NCBI RefSeq assembly: GCF_010233585.1
Contig: NZ_CP045997.1
Coordinates: 558,001-622,000, forward strand
DNA: 64,000 bases
Reading direction: 5' to 3'
Origin: Spirosoma endbachense
Lineage (GTDB): Bacteria > Bacteroidota > Bacteroidia > Cytophagales > Spirosomataceae
The position numbers and the translations under genes were made by a program. This document shows positions 47,412 to 56,210 of this stretch, piece by piece; positions within the stretch are counted from its first letter, which is position 1; every line of letters begins with the position of its first letter. The notes under the pieces are model-generated. The model made no database searches. It was not told the DNA's origin and saw only the letters and a list, made by a program, of their open reading frames with translations.

Positions 47412-48287
47412 CTACTGTCCAAACGCCCATAGCAGGAAATCCGGCATAATCTGGCTCCAGGTCTCCTGATCATGTTTGCCGCCTGCAATCTCCACGTAGC
47501 GAATATCCTCCGCACGGCTATAGCCTTTTCTGACCAGCTCACCGATCAAATCCGTCGTATCTTCGATGGAATCAATGATGCCGTTGTTGTTACGGTCGCT
47601 GGTTTCATCGTCGGTTCCGGTTTCAAACCAGAATTTCAGCTGCCGGTGATGCGAACCTTTGCGGACCAGATCGTGCATGATCCGGTCGGTTTCGTCGCGG
47701 TAGCCGTCTTCCGTGCTTTTACTCCGCCACCAGAATGATCCCGAAAATACCCCCGATCGGCTGAAGTGTTCCGGATGATGAAAAACGATATCAAACGCAG
47801 AGAGACCGCCCAGTGAAAAACCGGCAAAGACGCTGTTCGTCGGTTCATTACTAACGTTATAGTGTTTTTTAACGTACGGAAGCAGTTCTGTCAGCACAAA
47901 ATCCGTGTACAGACCGGCTTTGCTACCCCGATTCATGTAATCGGCACGGGCTGCGGTGCCATACTCCTGAATCCGATCACCGGCATGAATAGCTACGAGG
48001 ACAAACGACTGGATCGCCTGCGTTTGGTAGAGAGAATCCAGGACGCGTGTCATTTGCAATCGGGGAAGATCCTGGCCATCGTTCAGGTACAGAACCGGAT
48101 AAGGTATCGTTCGTTGCGAATAATCAGGAGGCAGAATAATGTCGAGATGAATAGCTCGACGAAGCGGAACAGAAATTAATGAATCATCGTGCCGAACCGT
48201 TACGGTGGGTGACTCCGGAGAGAAGGCCGGTAAATGGGCAGCCATAAGCGCAAAAAATGTCAGAATTAATGGTATCACAACATGCAA
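47412..48287 (-). CDS. Secreted alpha/beta-hydrolase, esterase D-like
   Basis: A 291-residue putative esterase related to enterochelin esterase and esterase D. The nucleophile elbow is GFSLGG near residue 155-160, with FSGSFWWRS after it and the His likely in AGGKHDQETW near the end. A hydrophobic start IPLILTFFALMAAHLPAF acts as signal peptide only if translation starts at TTG 48287 or GTG 48278, because the first ATG (48243-48245) would remove it. So a non-ATG start is likely. The substrate is unknown. Confidence 0.8.
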   Translation of the reverse strand: MHVVIPLILTFFALMAAHLPAFSPESPTVTVRHDDSLISVPLRRAIHLDIILPPDYSQRTIPYPVLYLNDGQDLPRLQMTRVLDSLYQTQAIQSFVLVAIHAGDRIQEYGTAARADYMNRGSKAGLYTDFVLTELLPYVKKHYNVSNEPTNSVFAGFSLGGLSAFDIVFHHPEHFSRSGVFSGSFWWRSKSTEDGYRDETDRIMHDLVRKGSHHRQLKFWFETGTDDETSDRNNNGIIDSIEDTTDLIGELVRKGYSRAEDIRYVEIAGGKHDQETWSQIMPDFLLWAFGQ

Positions 48288-48389
48288 AGTAGGGATTTTT
48301 TCGGCTTATGATGGTCTATTTTTGTCGATACGAGCTATTTCCTCTATTTTTCACCCGAAAAAACAGGCCACTTCTAAACAACTAGTACG

Positions 48390-49094
48390 GTGCAGCAGGA
48401 TTATCGAAAATGGTACTCACATCACCTCGGTCGCGATATGGAGATGCTGGTTTATGGCAACTGGGGTTACCCAATATTGCTGTTTCCAACCTCTATGGGC
48501 CACTATTATGAGTATAAAGACTTCGGTCTGACGGAGAAGGCTCGCTGGTTTGTAGAGACGGGTAAAGTTAAATTATATTGTATCGACAGCATCGACCGCG
48601 ACAGTTGGTATGCCAAGCACCTGCACCCCGGCACACGCATCTGGAACCATGTTCTGTATGATCGCTTTCTGCATGAGGAATTAGTACCGGGAATCCAGCG
48701 TGAATGCAATGTTAAAAAAATAGGCGTATCGGGTGCCTCATTTGGTGGCTACCACGCCCTGAATTTTGCGTTTCGCCATCCCGAACAGGTCGGTCATTTG
48801 CTCACCATGGGCGCGGCATTCGATATCCGGTCATTTCTGGGTGGTTACTACAACGAGAACGTTTATTTCAACAATCCTCCCGATTTTCTGCCAAACGCTC
48901 AGAATAGCGAATTTTACCACATGAATATCGTACTCGGAACATCGGAGTATGATTTCTGTAAAGATGACAATTATAAAATGTCGGGCATTCTGCACCGCAA
49001 GGGCATTCACCACAAGCTCGATGTAACACCCTGGGGCAACCACGACTGGCCAGTCTGGAAAGACCAGTTTCCCCGGTATCTGAGTATGATTTAA
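48390..49094 (+). CDS. Esterase family protein (GTG start)
   Basis: A 234-residue cytoplasmic alpha/beta-hydrolase of the esterase D type. The nucleophile motif is GASFGGYHALNFAFRHP, with DSIDRDSWY before it and the catalytic His in GNHDWPVWKDQ. It starts at GTG 48390; the next in-frame ATG would remove the conserved start. It is divergent from the secreted esterase and followed by a DinB gene after 62 bases. Confidence 0.85.
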   Translation: MQQDYRKWYSHHLGRDMEMLVYGNWGYPILLFPTSMGHYYEYKDFGLTEKARWFVETGKVKLYCIDSIDRDSWYAKHLHPGTRIWNHVLYDRFLHEELVPGIQRECNVKKIGVSGASFGGYHALNFAFRHPEQVGHLLTMGAAFDIRSFLGGYYNENVYFNNPPDFLPNAQNSEFYHMNIVLGTSEYDFCKDDNYKMSGILHRKGIHHKLDVTPWGNHDWPVWKDQFPRYLSMI

Positions 49095-49156
49095 TGCCGT
49101 GCGGCTAAATGACCGCTTTAACAGACAGGTGATCGACTTCTTTCTCCGCATACCTC

Positions 49157-49627
49157 ATGAGTGACCCCCAACCTCCGGGTGCTATTGCCGACGCCCTGCA
49201 ACGGCTCCGTACCCACGTAATACAGATTCCAGCAAACATACTGGGCCTTTCAGACGAAGAGTTAACAAAAAAAGCGCCCGGCAAATGGTCGAGAAAGGAA
49301 ATTCTGGGGCACCTGATCGATTCGGCGGTGAATAACCTGAAGCGGTTTACGGATGCACAATTTACCGAAGAAGTCTACCTCATTCAGGGGTATAATCAGG
49401 ATAAGCTGGTGATTGCCAACCACTATCAATCGCTACCTCTGGCTCATTTGATCGCTCTCTGGCGAAGTTTGAACGAGCAGATTCTTTACGTAGCCGAAGG
49501 TATGTCGAGCGAGACGCTTACCCATTCGATTCGGTTCGGACAACCCGACAAGCCTGAATCAACGGTAAGCTGGCTTATAAATGATTATGTCGCTCACCTG
49601 GAGCATCATCTAAAAACGTTGCTATAA
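49157..49627 (+). CDS. DinB family protein (second copy)
   Basis: A 156-residue DinB-like four-helix protein. His residues in KEILGHLIDSAVNN and the C-terminal HLEHHLKTL provide the usual three-His metal site. It shares the superfamily with the gene at 42489 but is not closely similar. Substrate unknown. Confidence 0.86.
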   Translation: MSDPQPPGAIADALQRLRTHVIQIPANILGLSDEELTKKAPGKWSRKEILGHLIDSAVNNLKRFTDAQFTEEVYLIQGYNQDKLVIANHYQSLPLAHLIALWRSLNEQILYVAEGMSSETLTHSIRFGQPDKPESTVSWLINDYVAHLEHHLKTLL

Positions 49628-49693
49628 GGCTGGAATTAGCTTCAATTATTACGATAGCCGCTAGCCAAAGTGAAGGTTCATAGACAGAACTGC

Positions 49694-49927
49694 CTACGGT
49701 TGTTTCAGTTGACTTAATACTTGCCCATATTCCGCTGCCAGGGCATACCCGGTTCGATTCTCATTCGTTTGAAACCGGCGCAATTTGGCCTTTAATAGCT
49801 GATTTGTTGCGGGTGTAATTCCAGTAAGAAACTCCTCAACCGATTTAGCTTCCAGGCAATTAGCAACCAAATCGGCTTCAAGCCGCTCCTTTTGCTGAAG
49901 CAGGCGAATTAATGTACGTTTCTTCAT
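49694..49927 (-). CDS. Hypothetical small protein
   Basis: A 77-residue basic, helical protein (MKKRTLIRLLQQKERLEADL) without signal or membrane segment. I do not recognise it. It lies 24 bases downstream of the 34-residue membrane-protein ORF on the same strand, so the two may form one unit. Confidence 0.6.
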   Translation of the reverse strand: MKKRTLIRLLQQKERLEADLVANCLEAKSVEEFLTGITPATNQLLKAKLRRFQTNENRTGYALAAEYGQVLSQLKQP

Positions 49928-49951
49928 GGTGTGGAATCGGTGTAGTGCTTT

Positions 49952-50056
49952 TCAAGGAATTTCCGTTGGCATGCTCCACAAATAATACGCGACGCCCATC
50001 GCTAACAGGATCAGTCCAATGATAATGTAAAGGTACATTGGCAGTTTCTTTTTCAT
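49952..50056 (-). CDS. Small single-span membrane protein, 34 residues
   Basis: ATG at 50054-50056, stop at 49952-49954. The translation begins MKKKLPMYLYIIIGLILLA, continues MGVAYYLWSMPTEIP and ends. It has a short positive start, one hydrophobic helix of about 20 residues and a short tail, the normal design of bacterial micro-membrane proteins. It is upstream of the 77-residue gene. It is too short for standard gene callers. Function unknown. Confidence 0.6.
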   Translation of the reverse strand: MKKKLPMYLYIIIGLILLAMGVAYYLWSMPTEIP

Positions 50057-50333
50057 GATGGAGTAGTTATTAATTGGTCAGGAATTTGCGTTCTCATCTG
50101 CTTAAACAAACATTAGGCCAGTGATGGTTATGGTAATTATTCCAGGACTTTCAGATTTGCCAGCCCTTACTGGAATTCCAACGTGTAGGCAAACCTGAAA
50201 AATTAGAATGGAGTAAAAGCTTGCCAGAACAAACAATAACTACGTATGTTTACCCCTATAAACGCCAGTAATTCAGAGCATTGTTTTGCTGCTCTTGTTG
50301 GCTAAACCCAAAAACACACTTAACTATCTGATT

Positions 50334-51422
50334 ATGAGCAACAAGCCAAAGATAGGTATTTTATTTGGCCAGGAAAACACGTTTCCACAGGCCTTTGTAG
50401 ATCGTGTCAATGAGAAGCAAAGTACATTCCCGGCAGAATTTGTCAGTATAGAACAGGTTGAACAAAGTGTCCCTACGGACTATGCCGTTATCATTGATCG
50501 CATTTCGCAGGACGTGCCCTTCTACAAAGCATTCCTTAAAAACGCTGCTTTGACCGGCACTGCCGTCATTAACAATCCGTTCTGGTGGAGTGCCGATGAG
50601 AAGTTTTTCAATAACGCGCTGGCTGTTCAATTAGGGGTTCCGGTTCCGAAAACCATTCTGCTACCGTCCAAAGAGCGTCCCGACGATACGAATCACAATT
50701 CGTTCCGCAATCTGAAACACATGAACTGGGATGGCATATTTAAGCATATTGGCTTCCCCGCCTTCATGAAACCTCATGCCGGAGGAGGCTGGAAGAGCGT
50801 CTATAAGGTTGATAATCCTGAGCAGATGTATAAAGCCTACGACGAAACCGGCCAGTTGGTTATGCTCTATCAGGAAGCCATCGACTTTACCGATTACTTC
50901 CGGTGTTATTGTATCGGCGGGAAAGATGTTCGAATTATGCCCTATGAGCCACGGAATCCGCATCACCTTCGCTATGCCGCCGACATGAAGACAACTGGCG
51001 ACGCGGGCAAGAAGCTGCTAAAAACAATGACCGAATACGTGCTAACGCTAAATCATGGTCTTGGTTATGATTTCAATACGGTTGAATTTGCGGTTCGCGA
51101 TGGCATCCCCATTGCCATCGACTTCTGTAATCCTGCCCCCGATGCCGACGTAAATTCAGTTGGTCAGGAGAATTTTGACTGGGTGGTAGAAGCAGCCGCG
51201 TCAATGGCGATCGAACGGGCCAAAAAGGCGCAGAAAGGGAAAGACAATCTGACTTGGGGTACGTTCGTCCGTAATTCTATTACAGGAGAAATTCCTGCTG
51301 TGGCAAAGGTGGCAAAAGAAACACCACCGGAGAAGGAACCGAAAGCCACGAAGCCAGAAAAAGCAGCCAAGGTAGAAGTGAAAGAAGAAAAGCCAAAAAA
51401 AAGTAAAAAAGCAAAGGCATAA
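50334..51422 (+). CDS. RimK-like ATP-grasp ligase with Lys/Glu/Ala-rich tail
   Basis: A 362-residue ATP-grasp protein. The ATG at 50334 gives MSNKPKIGILFGQENTFPQA. ATP-binding features are PAFMKPHAGGGWKSVYKV (phosphate loop) and LYQEAIDFTDYFRCY, and the metal site includes EFAVRDGIPIAIDFCNPAPD. Such enzymes form amide or peptide bonds through acyl phosphates. The last 40 residues (KEPKATKPEKAAKVEVKEEK then KPKKSKKAKA) are a disordered, highly charged tail unlike the rest. It lies about 1 kb upstream of the ligase/amidotransferase trio and may belong to the same pathway. Confidence 0.87.
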   Translation: MSNKPKIGILFGQENTFPQAFVDRVNEKQSTFPAEFVSIEQVEQSVPTDYAVIIDRISQDVPFYKAFLKNAALTGTAVINNPFWWSADEKFFNNALAVQLGVPVPKTILLPSKERPDDTNHNSFRNLKHMNWDGIFKHIGFPAFMKPHAGGGWKSVYKVDNPEQMYKAYDETGQLVMLYQEAIDFTDYFRCYCIGGKDVRIMPYEPRNPHHLRYAADMKTTGDAGKKLLKTMTEYVLTLNHGLGYDFNTVEFAVRDGIPIAIDFCNPAPDADVNSVGQENFDWVVEAAASMAIERAKKAQKGKDNLTWGTFVRNSITGEIPAVAKVAKETPPEKEPKATKPEKAAKVEVKEEKPKKSKKAKA

Positions 51423-51442
51423 AAACTGGCTTAAACCTAATT

Positions 51443-51488
51443 AAACGATGGTATGATGGGTAAAAAGCCTTCCATATCATCGTTTTTT
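51443..51488 (+). terminator. Rho-independent terminator after the ATP-grasp gene
   Basis: AAACGATG (51443-51450) pairs with CATCGTTT (51478-51485), with inner TATG/CATA pairing, and the stem runs into TTTTTTT. Confidence 0.78.
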
Positions 51489-51598
51489 TGTGCGAATACA
51501 GCTTCTGATCTAGTCGTCCGTCGATCGGTAAATCGGGTTTTCGGATAAGTAGCCGGCTCCATTCCAACCTTTTAGTGAAGGCCGGAATCTCTAGGTAA

Positions 51599-52021
51599 AT
51601 GTATTCAGTTATGCGCTCATTCTATACCCTGCTCTTAGTAAGCCTGACCATACTGGCTTGCAAAAAATCGGATACGCTATCGCCCGAAACCCTGACCGGC
51701 ACCTGGATTGAAGTTACTGCCCGTCAGGATACCCTTCTCTTCAATCTCGATCATATGGGGGCTTCGTTACCGGCTTCGCTCATAGTTAAGCGGGGTACGG
51801 AGCGCAATTCATCGGGTTATCTATTACCTAAAATTGGCAGCGGAATTTATCTCTATGAGCTACAGGGAGAACGGATCTTTGTTCGAAATCTATTGTCAAG
51901 TTCGTCACTGGGAGCCGACTACGCCATCGAGCAACAGGGCGATATTCTGAAGGTCGAAAATTTCTTTGAATTAGGTTTCAGGCAATCCCCCACGGCCACG
52001 CGCACGTTTAAACGCCAGTAA
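51599..52021 (+). CDS. Hypothetical lipoprotein
   Basis: A 140-residue lipoprotein with signal peptide and lipobox TILAC (near residues 18-22), followed by KKSDTLSPETLTGTWIEV, a start common to small lipocalin-like Bacteroidota lipoproteins. Function unknown. ATG at 51599 or one four codons later. Confidence 0.72.
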   Translation: MYSVMRSFYTLLLVSLTILACKKSDTLSPETLTGTWIEVTARQDTLLFNLDHMGASLPASLIVKRGTERNSSGYLLPKIGSGIYLYELQGERIFVRNLLSSSSLGADYAIEQQGDILKVENFFELGFRQSPTATRTFKRQ

Positions 52022-52087
52022 GCCCTTTCTCGTTTAAAATACAGTTTCATGGATCAGCCATGCCCGTTGCTGGCAACGCCTTTGCGA

Positions 52088-52303
52088 TTATAATCCGATC
52101 GCTGCCGGATCAATGCCGGCATCGCGGGCTGAAGCGCGCAGAACAGCCATCATTTCGATATAGCTGAACAATCGTCCATCAATGTAATCGTGTTCTTCAG
52201 GGTCAGCAAAGGATTTTTTCTCTTCAAGATCCCTGATGTTTGCATGGATTGTGATGAGCACATCCTGAATGAACTCCTCTAGTTGCTGCGTATAGGCAGT
52301 CAT
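52088..52303 (-). CDS. Hypothetical small protein
   Basis: A 71-residue helical, acidic protein (TAYTQQLEEFIQDVLITIH, HDYIDGRLFSYIEMMAVLR). No signal peptide. I do not recognise it; it seems a real coding sequence from its composition and isolation. Located between the lipoprotein and the carboxylate-amine ligase, on the opposite strand. Confidence 0.6.
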   Translation of the reverse strand: MTAYTQQLEEFIQDVLITIHANIRDLEEKKSFADPEEHDYIDGRLFSYIEMMAVLRASARDAGIDPAAIGL

Positions 52304-52491
52304 TTTCTACGACTAATAAGGTTTAATTAAACAGGTTATTTTTCCCGTCGATCCAGTTCCTGAAACACTTTATTTCTATTTGGTCTTCATCAATAAAAAC
52401 CATCTTTCCCACTTTGAGTTTATAAAAAACCAGTATATTACTCGTGTTTTTTACGACAAAACCAACCCATCGACACTTAATCCCTGCGCAA

Positions 52492-53592
52492 ATGCCTGTA
52501 TTCACCCTAGGAATTGAAGAAGAATTTCAGACTATTGACCCCAGCACGGGCGAGTTGCGCTCCCACATGTCGAAAATCGTTGACGGCGGACAGATCGTTC
52601 TTCAGGAACGCGTCAAAGCCGAAATGCACCAGGCCGTTGTGGAAGTTGGCACGAACATTTGCAACAACATTCAGGATGCCCGTCAGGAGGTAACGTATCT
52701 CCGCAAGATGATCATCGAACTGGCCGAAAAACAGAATCTGAAGATAGCGGCTGCCGGTACGCATCCCTTTTCGGACTGGCAGGACCAGCTCATTACGCCC
52801 AATGAACGCTACGATCGACTTATCGACGAAATGCGCGATGTGGCCCGTTCCAACCTCATATTTGGCCTGCACGTTCACGTAGGTATCGAAAACCGGAACG
52901 ACGGTATTCAGATTATGAACGCCGTACGGTATTTCCTGCCTCATATCTACGCGCTATCGACCAACTCACCGTTCTGGCGGGGTCGTAATACCGGTTTTAA
53001 ATCCTATCGGTCTAAGGTATTCGACAAATTTCCCCGTACGGGCATTCCCGATTTTTTCTCATCGGCAGCCGAATACGATGAATACATCAACCTGTTGGTG
53101 AAGACAAACTGCATCGACAATGGCAAGAAAATCTGGTGGGATATCCGGTTGCATCCGTTCTTTAACACGATTGAGTTTCGCATTTGCGACGTACCCATGC
53201 GTATTGATGAAACGATCTGTTTAGCGGCCATTATGCAGGCCCTGGTCGCCAAAATATACAAGCTCCACCAGCAGAATCTGAATTTCCGGCCCTATCGCCG
53301 AATACTCATCAACGAAAATAAATGGCGGGCCGCCCGCTATGGTATTGAAGGAAAACTGATCGATTTTGGGAAACAGGAGGAAGTGCCAACGCACCACCTG
53401 ATTCACGAACTGCTCAGCTTTATTGACGATGTGGTCGATGATCTGGGTAGCCGGTCGGAATGTGAGTACGTACTGAAAATTCTTGAAATGGGTACGGGCG
53501 CTGACCGCCAACTGGCTGCTTTCCAGCAACACAACGATCTAAAGCGGGTTGTGGATTACATTGTCGAGGAAACTTCTTTCGGAATTAACTAG
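52492..53592 (+). CDS. GCS2-type carboxylate-amine ligase (YbdK family)
   Basis: A 366-residue ligase of the glutamate-cysteine ligase 2 (GCS2) family. The ATG at 52492 gives MPVFTLGIEEEFQTIDP, with the EEEF acidic metal-binding motif. The LIFGLHVHVGI stretch and the IRLHPFFNTIEFRICDVPMR segment are also family marks. It joins an amino group to a glutamate-like carboxyl using ATP. In this cluster it is followed by an amidotransferase and an ATP-grasp protein. It could make a glutathione-like or novel gamma-glutamyl compound; substrate not known. Confidence 0.9.
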   Translation: MPVFTLGIEEEFQTIDPSTGELRSHMSKIVDGGQIVLQERVKAEMHQAVVEVGTNICNNIQDARQEVTYLRKMIIELAEKQNLKIAAAGTHPFSDWQDQLITPNERYDRLIDEMRDVARSNLIFGLHVHVGIENRNDGIQIMNAVRYFLPHIYALSTNSPFWRGRNTGFKSYRSKVFDKFPRTGIPDFFSSAAEYDEYINLLVKTNCIDNGKKIWWDIRLHPFFNTIEFRICDVPMRIDETICLAAIMQALVAKIYKLHQQNLNFRPYRRILINENKWRAARYGIEGKLIDFGKQEEVPTHHLIHELLSFIDDVVDDLGSRSECEYVLKILEMGTGADRQLAAFQQHNDLKRVVDYIVEETSFGIN

Positions 53593-53661
53593 TTTTAGGA
53601 GTTTTAAATGGCTGCCAAAGCCGCTATTTTTTGACTGTGGCTTCTCCAGTCTCTATACACT

Positions 53662-54486
53662 ATGAGCTTAGTAAAAATCGCCGTACTGGACATGAATAAC
53701 AACCACGCCAACGAAGGCATGCGTTGTATTTTACAGTTGATTCGAAGCGTCCAGGGCCATGACCAGGCCGAACTGGCTTTTGATGTCTTCAATGTTCGGG
53801 GCAATAATGAAATACCGGGCCTCGACTATGACGTTTATATTTCTTCGGGCGGACCAGGTAGCCCGTTACCTTCTGAAGATGCCTGGGAACAGCCTTACTT
53901 TGCGTTAATTGACCAGCTTTTCGCCTGGAATCGTCAGCATGAGCAGAAGAAATTCGTGTTCCTGATCTGTCATTCGTTTCAACTGACCGTTCGTCATCTG
54001 GAATTAGGCTTGCTCAGTAAGCGCAAATCGACGTCATTCGGTATTTTCCCGATTCATCAGACCGATGACGGCTATACTGAACCGCTGTTTCAGGGCTTGC
54101 CTGATCCCTTCTATGCTGTCGATTCTCGGGATTACCAGATTACGGAACCCAATCTGGAGCGTCTGAACGAGATGGGTGCATCGATCCTTTGCCTGGAGAA
54201 AATCCGACCCCATGTACCACTCGATCGGGCAATCATGGCTATCCGTTTTTCTCCCGAAATAATCGGGACACAGTTTCATCCTGAAGCAGATAACGAAGGA
54301 ATGCTGCGGTACTTCCTGACTGATGAGAAACGGAACCAGATCGTGACCAATTTCGGCCAGGAAAAGTACGACGATATGGTCTCTTATTTGCAGGACCCGG
54401 ATAAAATTGCGTTGACCGAGTCGGTTATCCTACCCAGTTTTCTGCGTCAGGCTATCCAGTCGTTATCATCTGAACTTGTTAGTTGA
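53662..54486 (+). CDS. Class I glutamine amidotransferase
   Basis: A 274-residue protein of the class I glutamine amidotransferase family. Key residues are the nucleophile Cys in FLICHSFQLT and the His/Glu pair in TQFHPEAD, with SSGGPGSP forming the oxyanion-type loop. It may produce ammonia from glutamine, or cleave a gamma-glutamyl bond of the product of the adjacent ligase, as related peptidases do. It lies 69 bases after the ligase and 77 before the second ATP-grasp protein, forming a three-gene set on one strand. Confidence 0.88.
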   Translation: MSLVKIAVLDMNNNHANEGMRCILQLIRSVQGHDQAELAFDVFNVRGNNEIPGLDYDVYISSGGPGSPLPSEDAWEQPYFALIDQLFAWNRQHEQKKFVFLICHSFQLTVRHLELGLLSKRKSTSFGIFPIHQTDDGYTEPLFQGLPDPFYAVDSRDYQITEPNLERLNEMGASILCLEKIRPHVPLDRAIMAIRFSPEIIGTQFHPEADNEGMLRYFLTDEKRNQIVTNFGQEKYDDMVSYLQDPDKIALTESVILPSFLRQAIQSLSSELVS

Positions 54487-54493
54487 TCCAAAC

Positions 54494-54538
54494 ACGGCTG
54501 GGCCTGTGTATCCGTTAAAGGGGAACCAGCCCGGCCGT
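54494..54538. repeat. Intercistronic hairpin
   Basis: ACGGCTGGGC pairs with GCCCGGCCGT (one G-T pair) around a 25-base loop between the amidotransferase and ATP-grasp genes. No T-tract follows, so it may tune mRNA decay rather than end transcription. Confidence 0.5.
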
Positions 54539-54563
54539 ATTCCTGCCAATAATTGCCCATTCC

Positions 54564-55775
54564 ATGATCCAGCCCGTTCGTCAGACCTACAACCAAGCCT
54601 TCAGCCCGGAACGTTACCGGGCTTTTTTGGAAAAAATCGAACTCGATTTACCCGGTCAGCTCGATTTTCGCGTGGCCGAAACACCCGTTTTCGTTCCCAA
54701 AGTTTTAACCGACAAACTCCTGGCGGCCTGTGATGATATTGTGAATGTCGTTACGCGTGCCGATTTCAAATCCCTGACTGATAGCGCCATCCCGGCTGGT
54801 CAGCGTGTGCCGAATGAGGACCTGCACACGCAGTTTATGGCGGTCGATTTTGCCGTCTGTAAAGATGAATCAGGTGGTCCATCACACGGAGAGCTGACTC
54901 CTCAGCTTATTGAATTGCAGGGCTTTCCGTCCCTGTATGGTTTCCAGCCCTACATAGCGAGTCAATTTCGCGCTCAGTACCCCATTCCGGATAACCTGTC
55001 ACATTTATTCAACGTCTCAACAAACGCGGAATATCTGGATCGGCTCCGCCAGATGATTGTTGGGGATTGTATTCCGGAGGAAGTTATTCTGCTGGAGATC
55101 TATCCCGAAAAGCAAAAAACCCGTATCGATTTTACGCTGACAGAAAATTACCTGGGCGTTGCAGCGGTATGCCTGACGAAGATTCGAAAAGAGGGACGGC
55201 ACTTATTTTATGAGAAAGATGGCCGGTCAGTCCGGATCAAACGCATCTATAACCGCCTTATTTTCGACGATTTACAGAATTTCCCTGATCTGCAAACCGA
55301 CTTTCACCTCACCGACGACGTAGATGTTGAGTGGGTCGGACACCCAAACTGGTTTTTCCGTATCAGCAAGTATACCTTACCGCTTCTGCACAGTCCTTAT
55401 GTGCCAGAGAGTTACTTTTTGTCTGACCTGAATGACTATCCGGCCGATCTGGAAAATTACGTCCTGAAGCCTTTGTTCTCGTTTGCGGGTAGTGGCGTCA
55501 AACTGCACATCACCACGGCAGACCTCGATGCCATTCCGATAGAACAGCGACAGGGCTACCTTCTCCAGCGAAAAGTCAAATATGAACCCGTTATTCAATC
55601 ACCGGATGGCCTGGTAAAATCCGAAATCAGGATGCTGTTTATCTGGCCTAAGGCCGATGCACGCCCTACCCTGCTGACAAACCTGAGTCGGCTGAGCCGG
55701 GGCGAAATGATTGGTGTAAATTTTAACAAGAATAAAGATTGGGTAGGTGGCACCGTCTGCTTTTTTGAGAAGTAG
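54564..55775 (+). CDS. ATP-grasp-like ligase, third gene of the amidoligase cluster
   Basis: A 403-residue cytoplasmic protein with ATP-grasp marks in its second half: YVLKPLFSFAGSGVKLHIT (lysine and glycine-rich loop), GYLLQRKVKYEPV and KSEIRMLFIW, and final TNLSRLSRGEMIGVNFNKNK. The first half (ELQGFPSLYGFQPY) is specific and not otherwise known to me. It resembles circularly permuted or glutathionylspermidine-synthase-type ligases more than RimK. With the GCS2 ligase and amidotransferase it probably builds a small peptide-like metabolite. Family membership is moderately certain; role is inferred. Confidence 0.75.
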   Translation: MIQPVRQTYNQAFSPERYRAFLEKIELDLPGQLDFRVAETPVFVPKVLTDKLLAACDDIVNVVTRADFKSLTDSAIPAGQRVPNEDLHTQFMAVDFAVCKDESGGPSHGELTPQLIELQGFPSLYGFQPYIASQFRAQYPIPDNLSHLFNVSTNAEYLDRLRQMIVGDCIPEEVILLEIYPEKQKTRIDFTLTENYLGVAAVCLTKIRKEGRHLFYEKDGRSVRIKRIYNRLIFDDLQNFPDLQTDFHLTDDVDVEWVGHPNWFFRISKYTLPLLHSPYVPESYFLSDLNDYPADLENYVLKPLFSFAGSGVKLHITTADLDAIPIEQRQGYLLQRKVKYEPVIQSPDGLVKSEIRMLFIWPKADARPTLLTNLSRLSRGEMIGVNFNKNKDWVGGTVCFFEK

Positions 55776-55799
55776 CAGACGGTGACTGTCTTTTTTTAC

Positions 55800-56210
55800 T
55801 CACTGACGTGTCAGTGCGTTTGTCACAGCTTCACGTTCCGGTAAGCTCGATTCTTCATGTACTGCTTTCTCTATTTTATGCAGATAGCTGTTTGAAATAG
55901 CGAGTATTACCAGAAAAATGATTGGTTCTAAGGATCTTATGAGCGAATCTCCACTACAGTAGTGTGCCACGCTAGCCGAAATAAGTGTAACACCAAATCC
56001 TGAATAGGCCCACTCTTTTAATCGGGTTGAAAATTGAGGTATGAATAAAACGATTAACCCTGCTATCTTAAAGACTGCCAGTTCAGTTCTCAAATAATTT
56101 GGCAGGCTAAGGCGATCATAGTCAGGGGTAAACATTTTATACAGACTAAACATCATTACAAAGCCAATAATTGCTGTTGCAATCCAGTAAATTGTTTTAT
56201 CCTTTTTCAT
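55800..56210 (-). CDS. DoxX-like four-helix membrane protein
   Basis: A 136-residue inner-membrane protein with about four membrane helices (IYWIATAIIGFVMMFSLYKM, FKIAGLIVLFIP, YSGFGVTLISASVAHY, IIFLVILAISN) in a DoxX-like arrangement. Family function is varied and unclear. Direct repeats in the region upstream may control it. Confidence 0.8.
   Translation of the reverse strand: MKKDKTIYWIATAIIGFVMMFSLYKMFTPDYDRLSLPNYLRTELAVFKIAGLIVLFIPQFSTRLKEWAYSGFGVTLISASVAHYCSGDSLIRSLEPIIFLVILAISNSYLHKIEKAVHEESSLPEREAVTNALTRQ

Noticed and set aside
48243..48245. ATG as start of the secreted esterase
   Set aside because: It would remove most of the hydrophobic signal peptide; an upstream TTG or GTG fits better.
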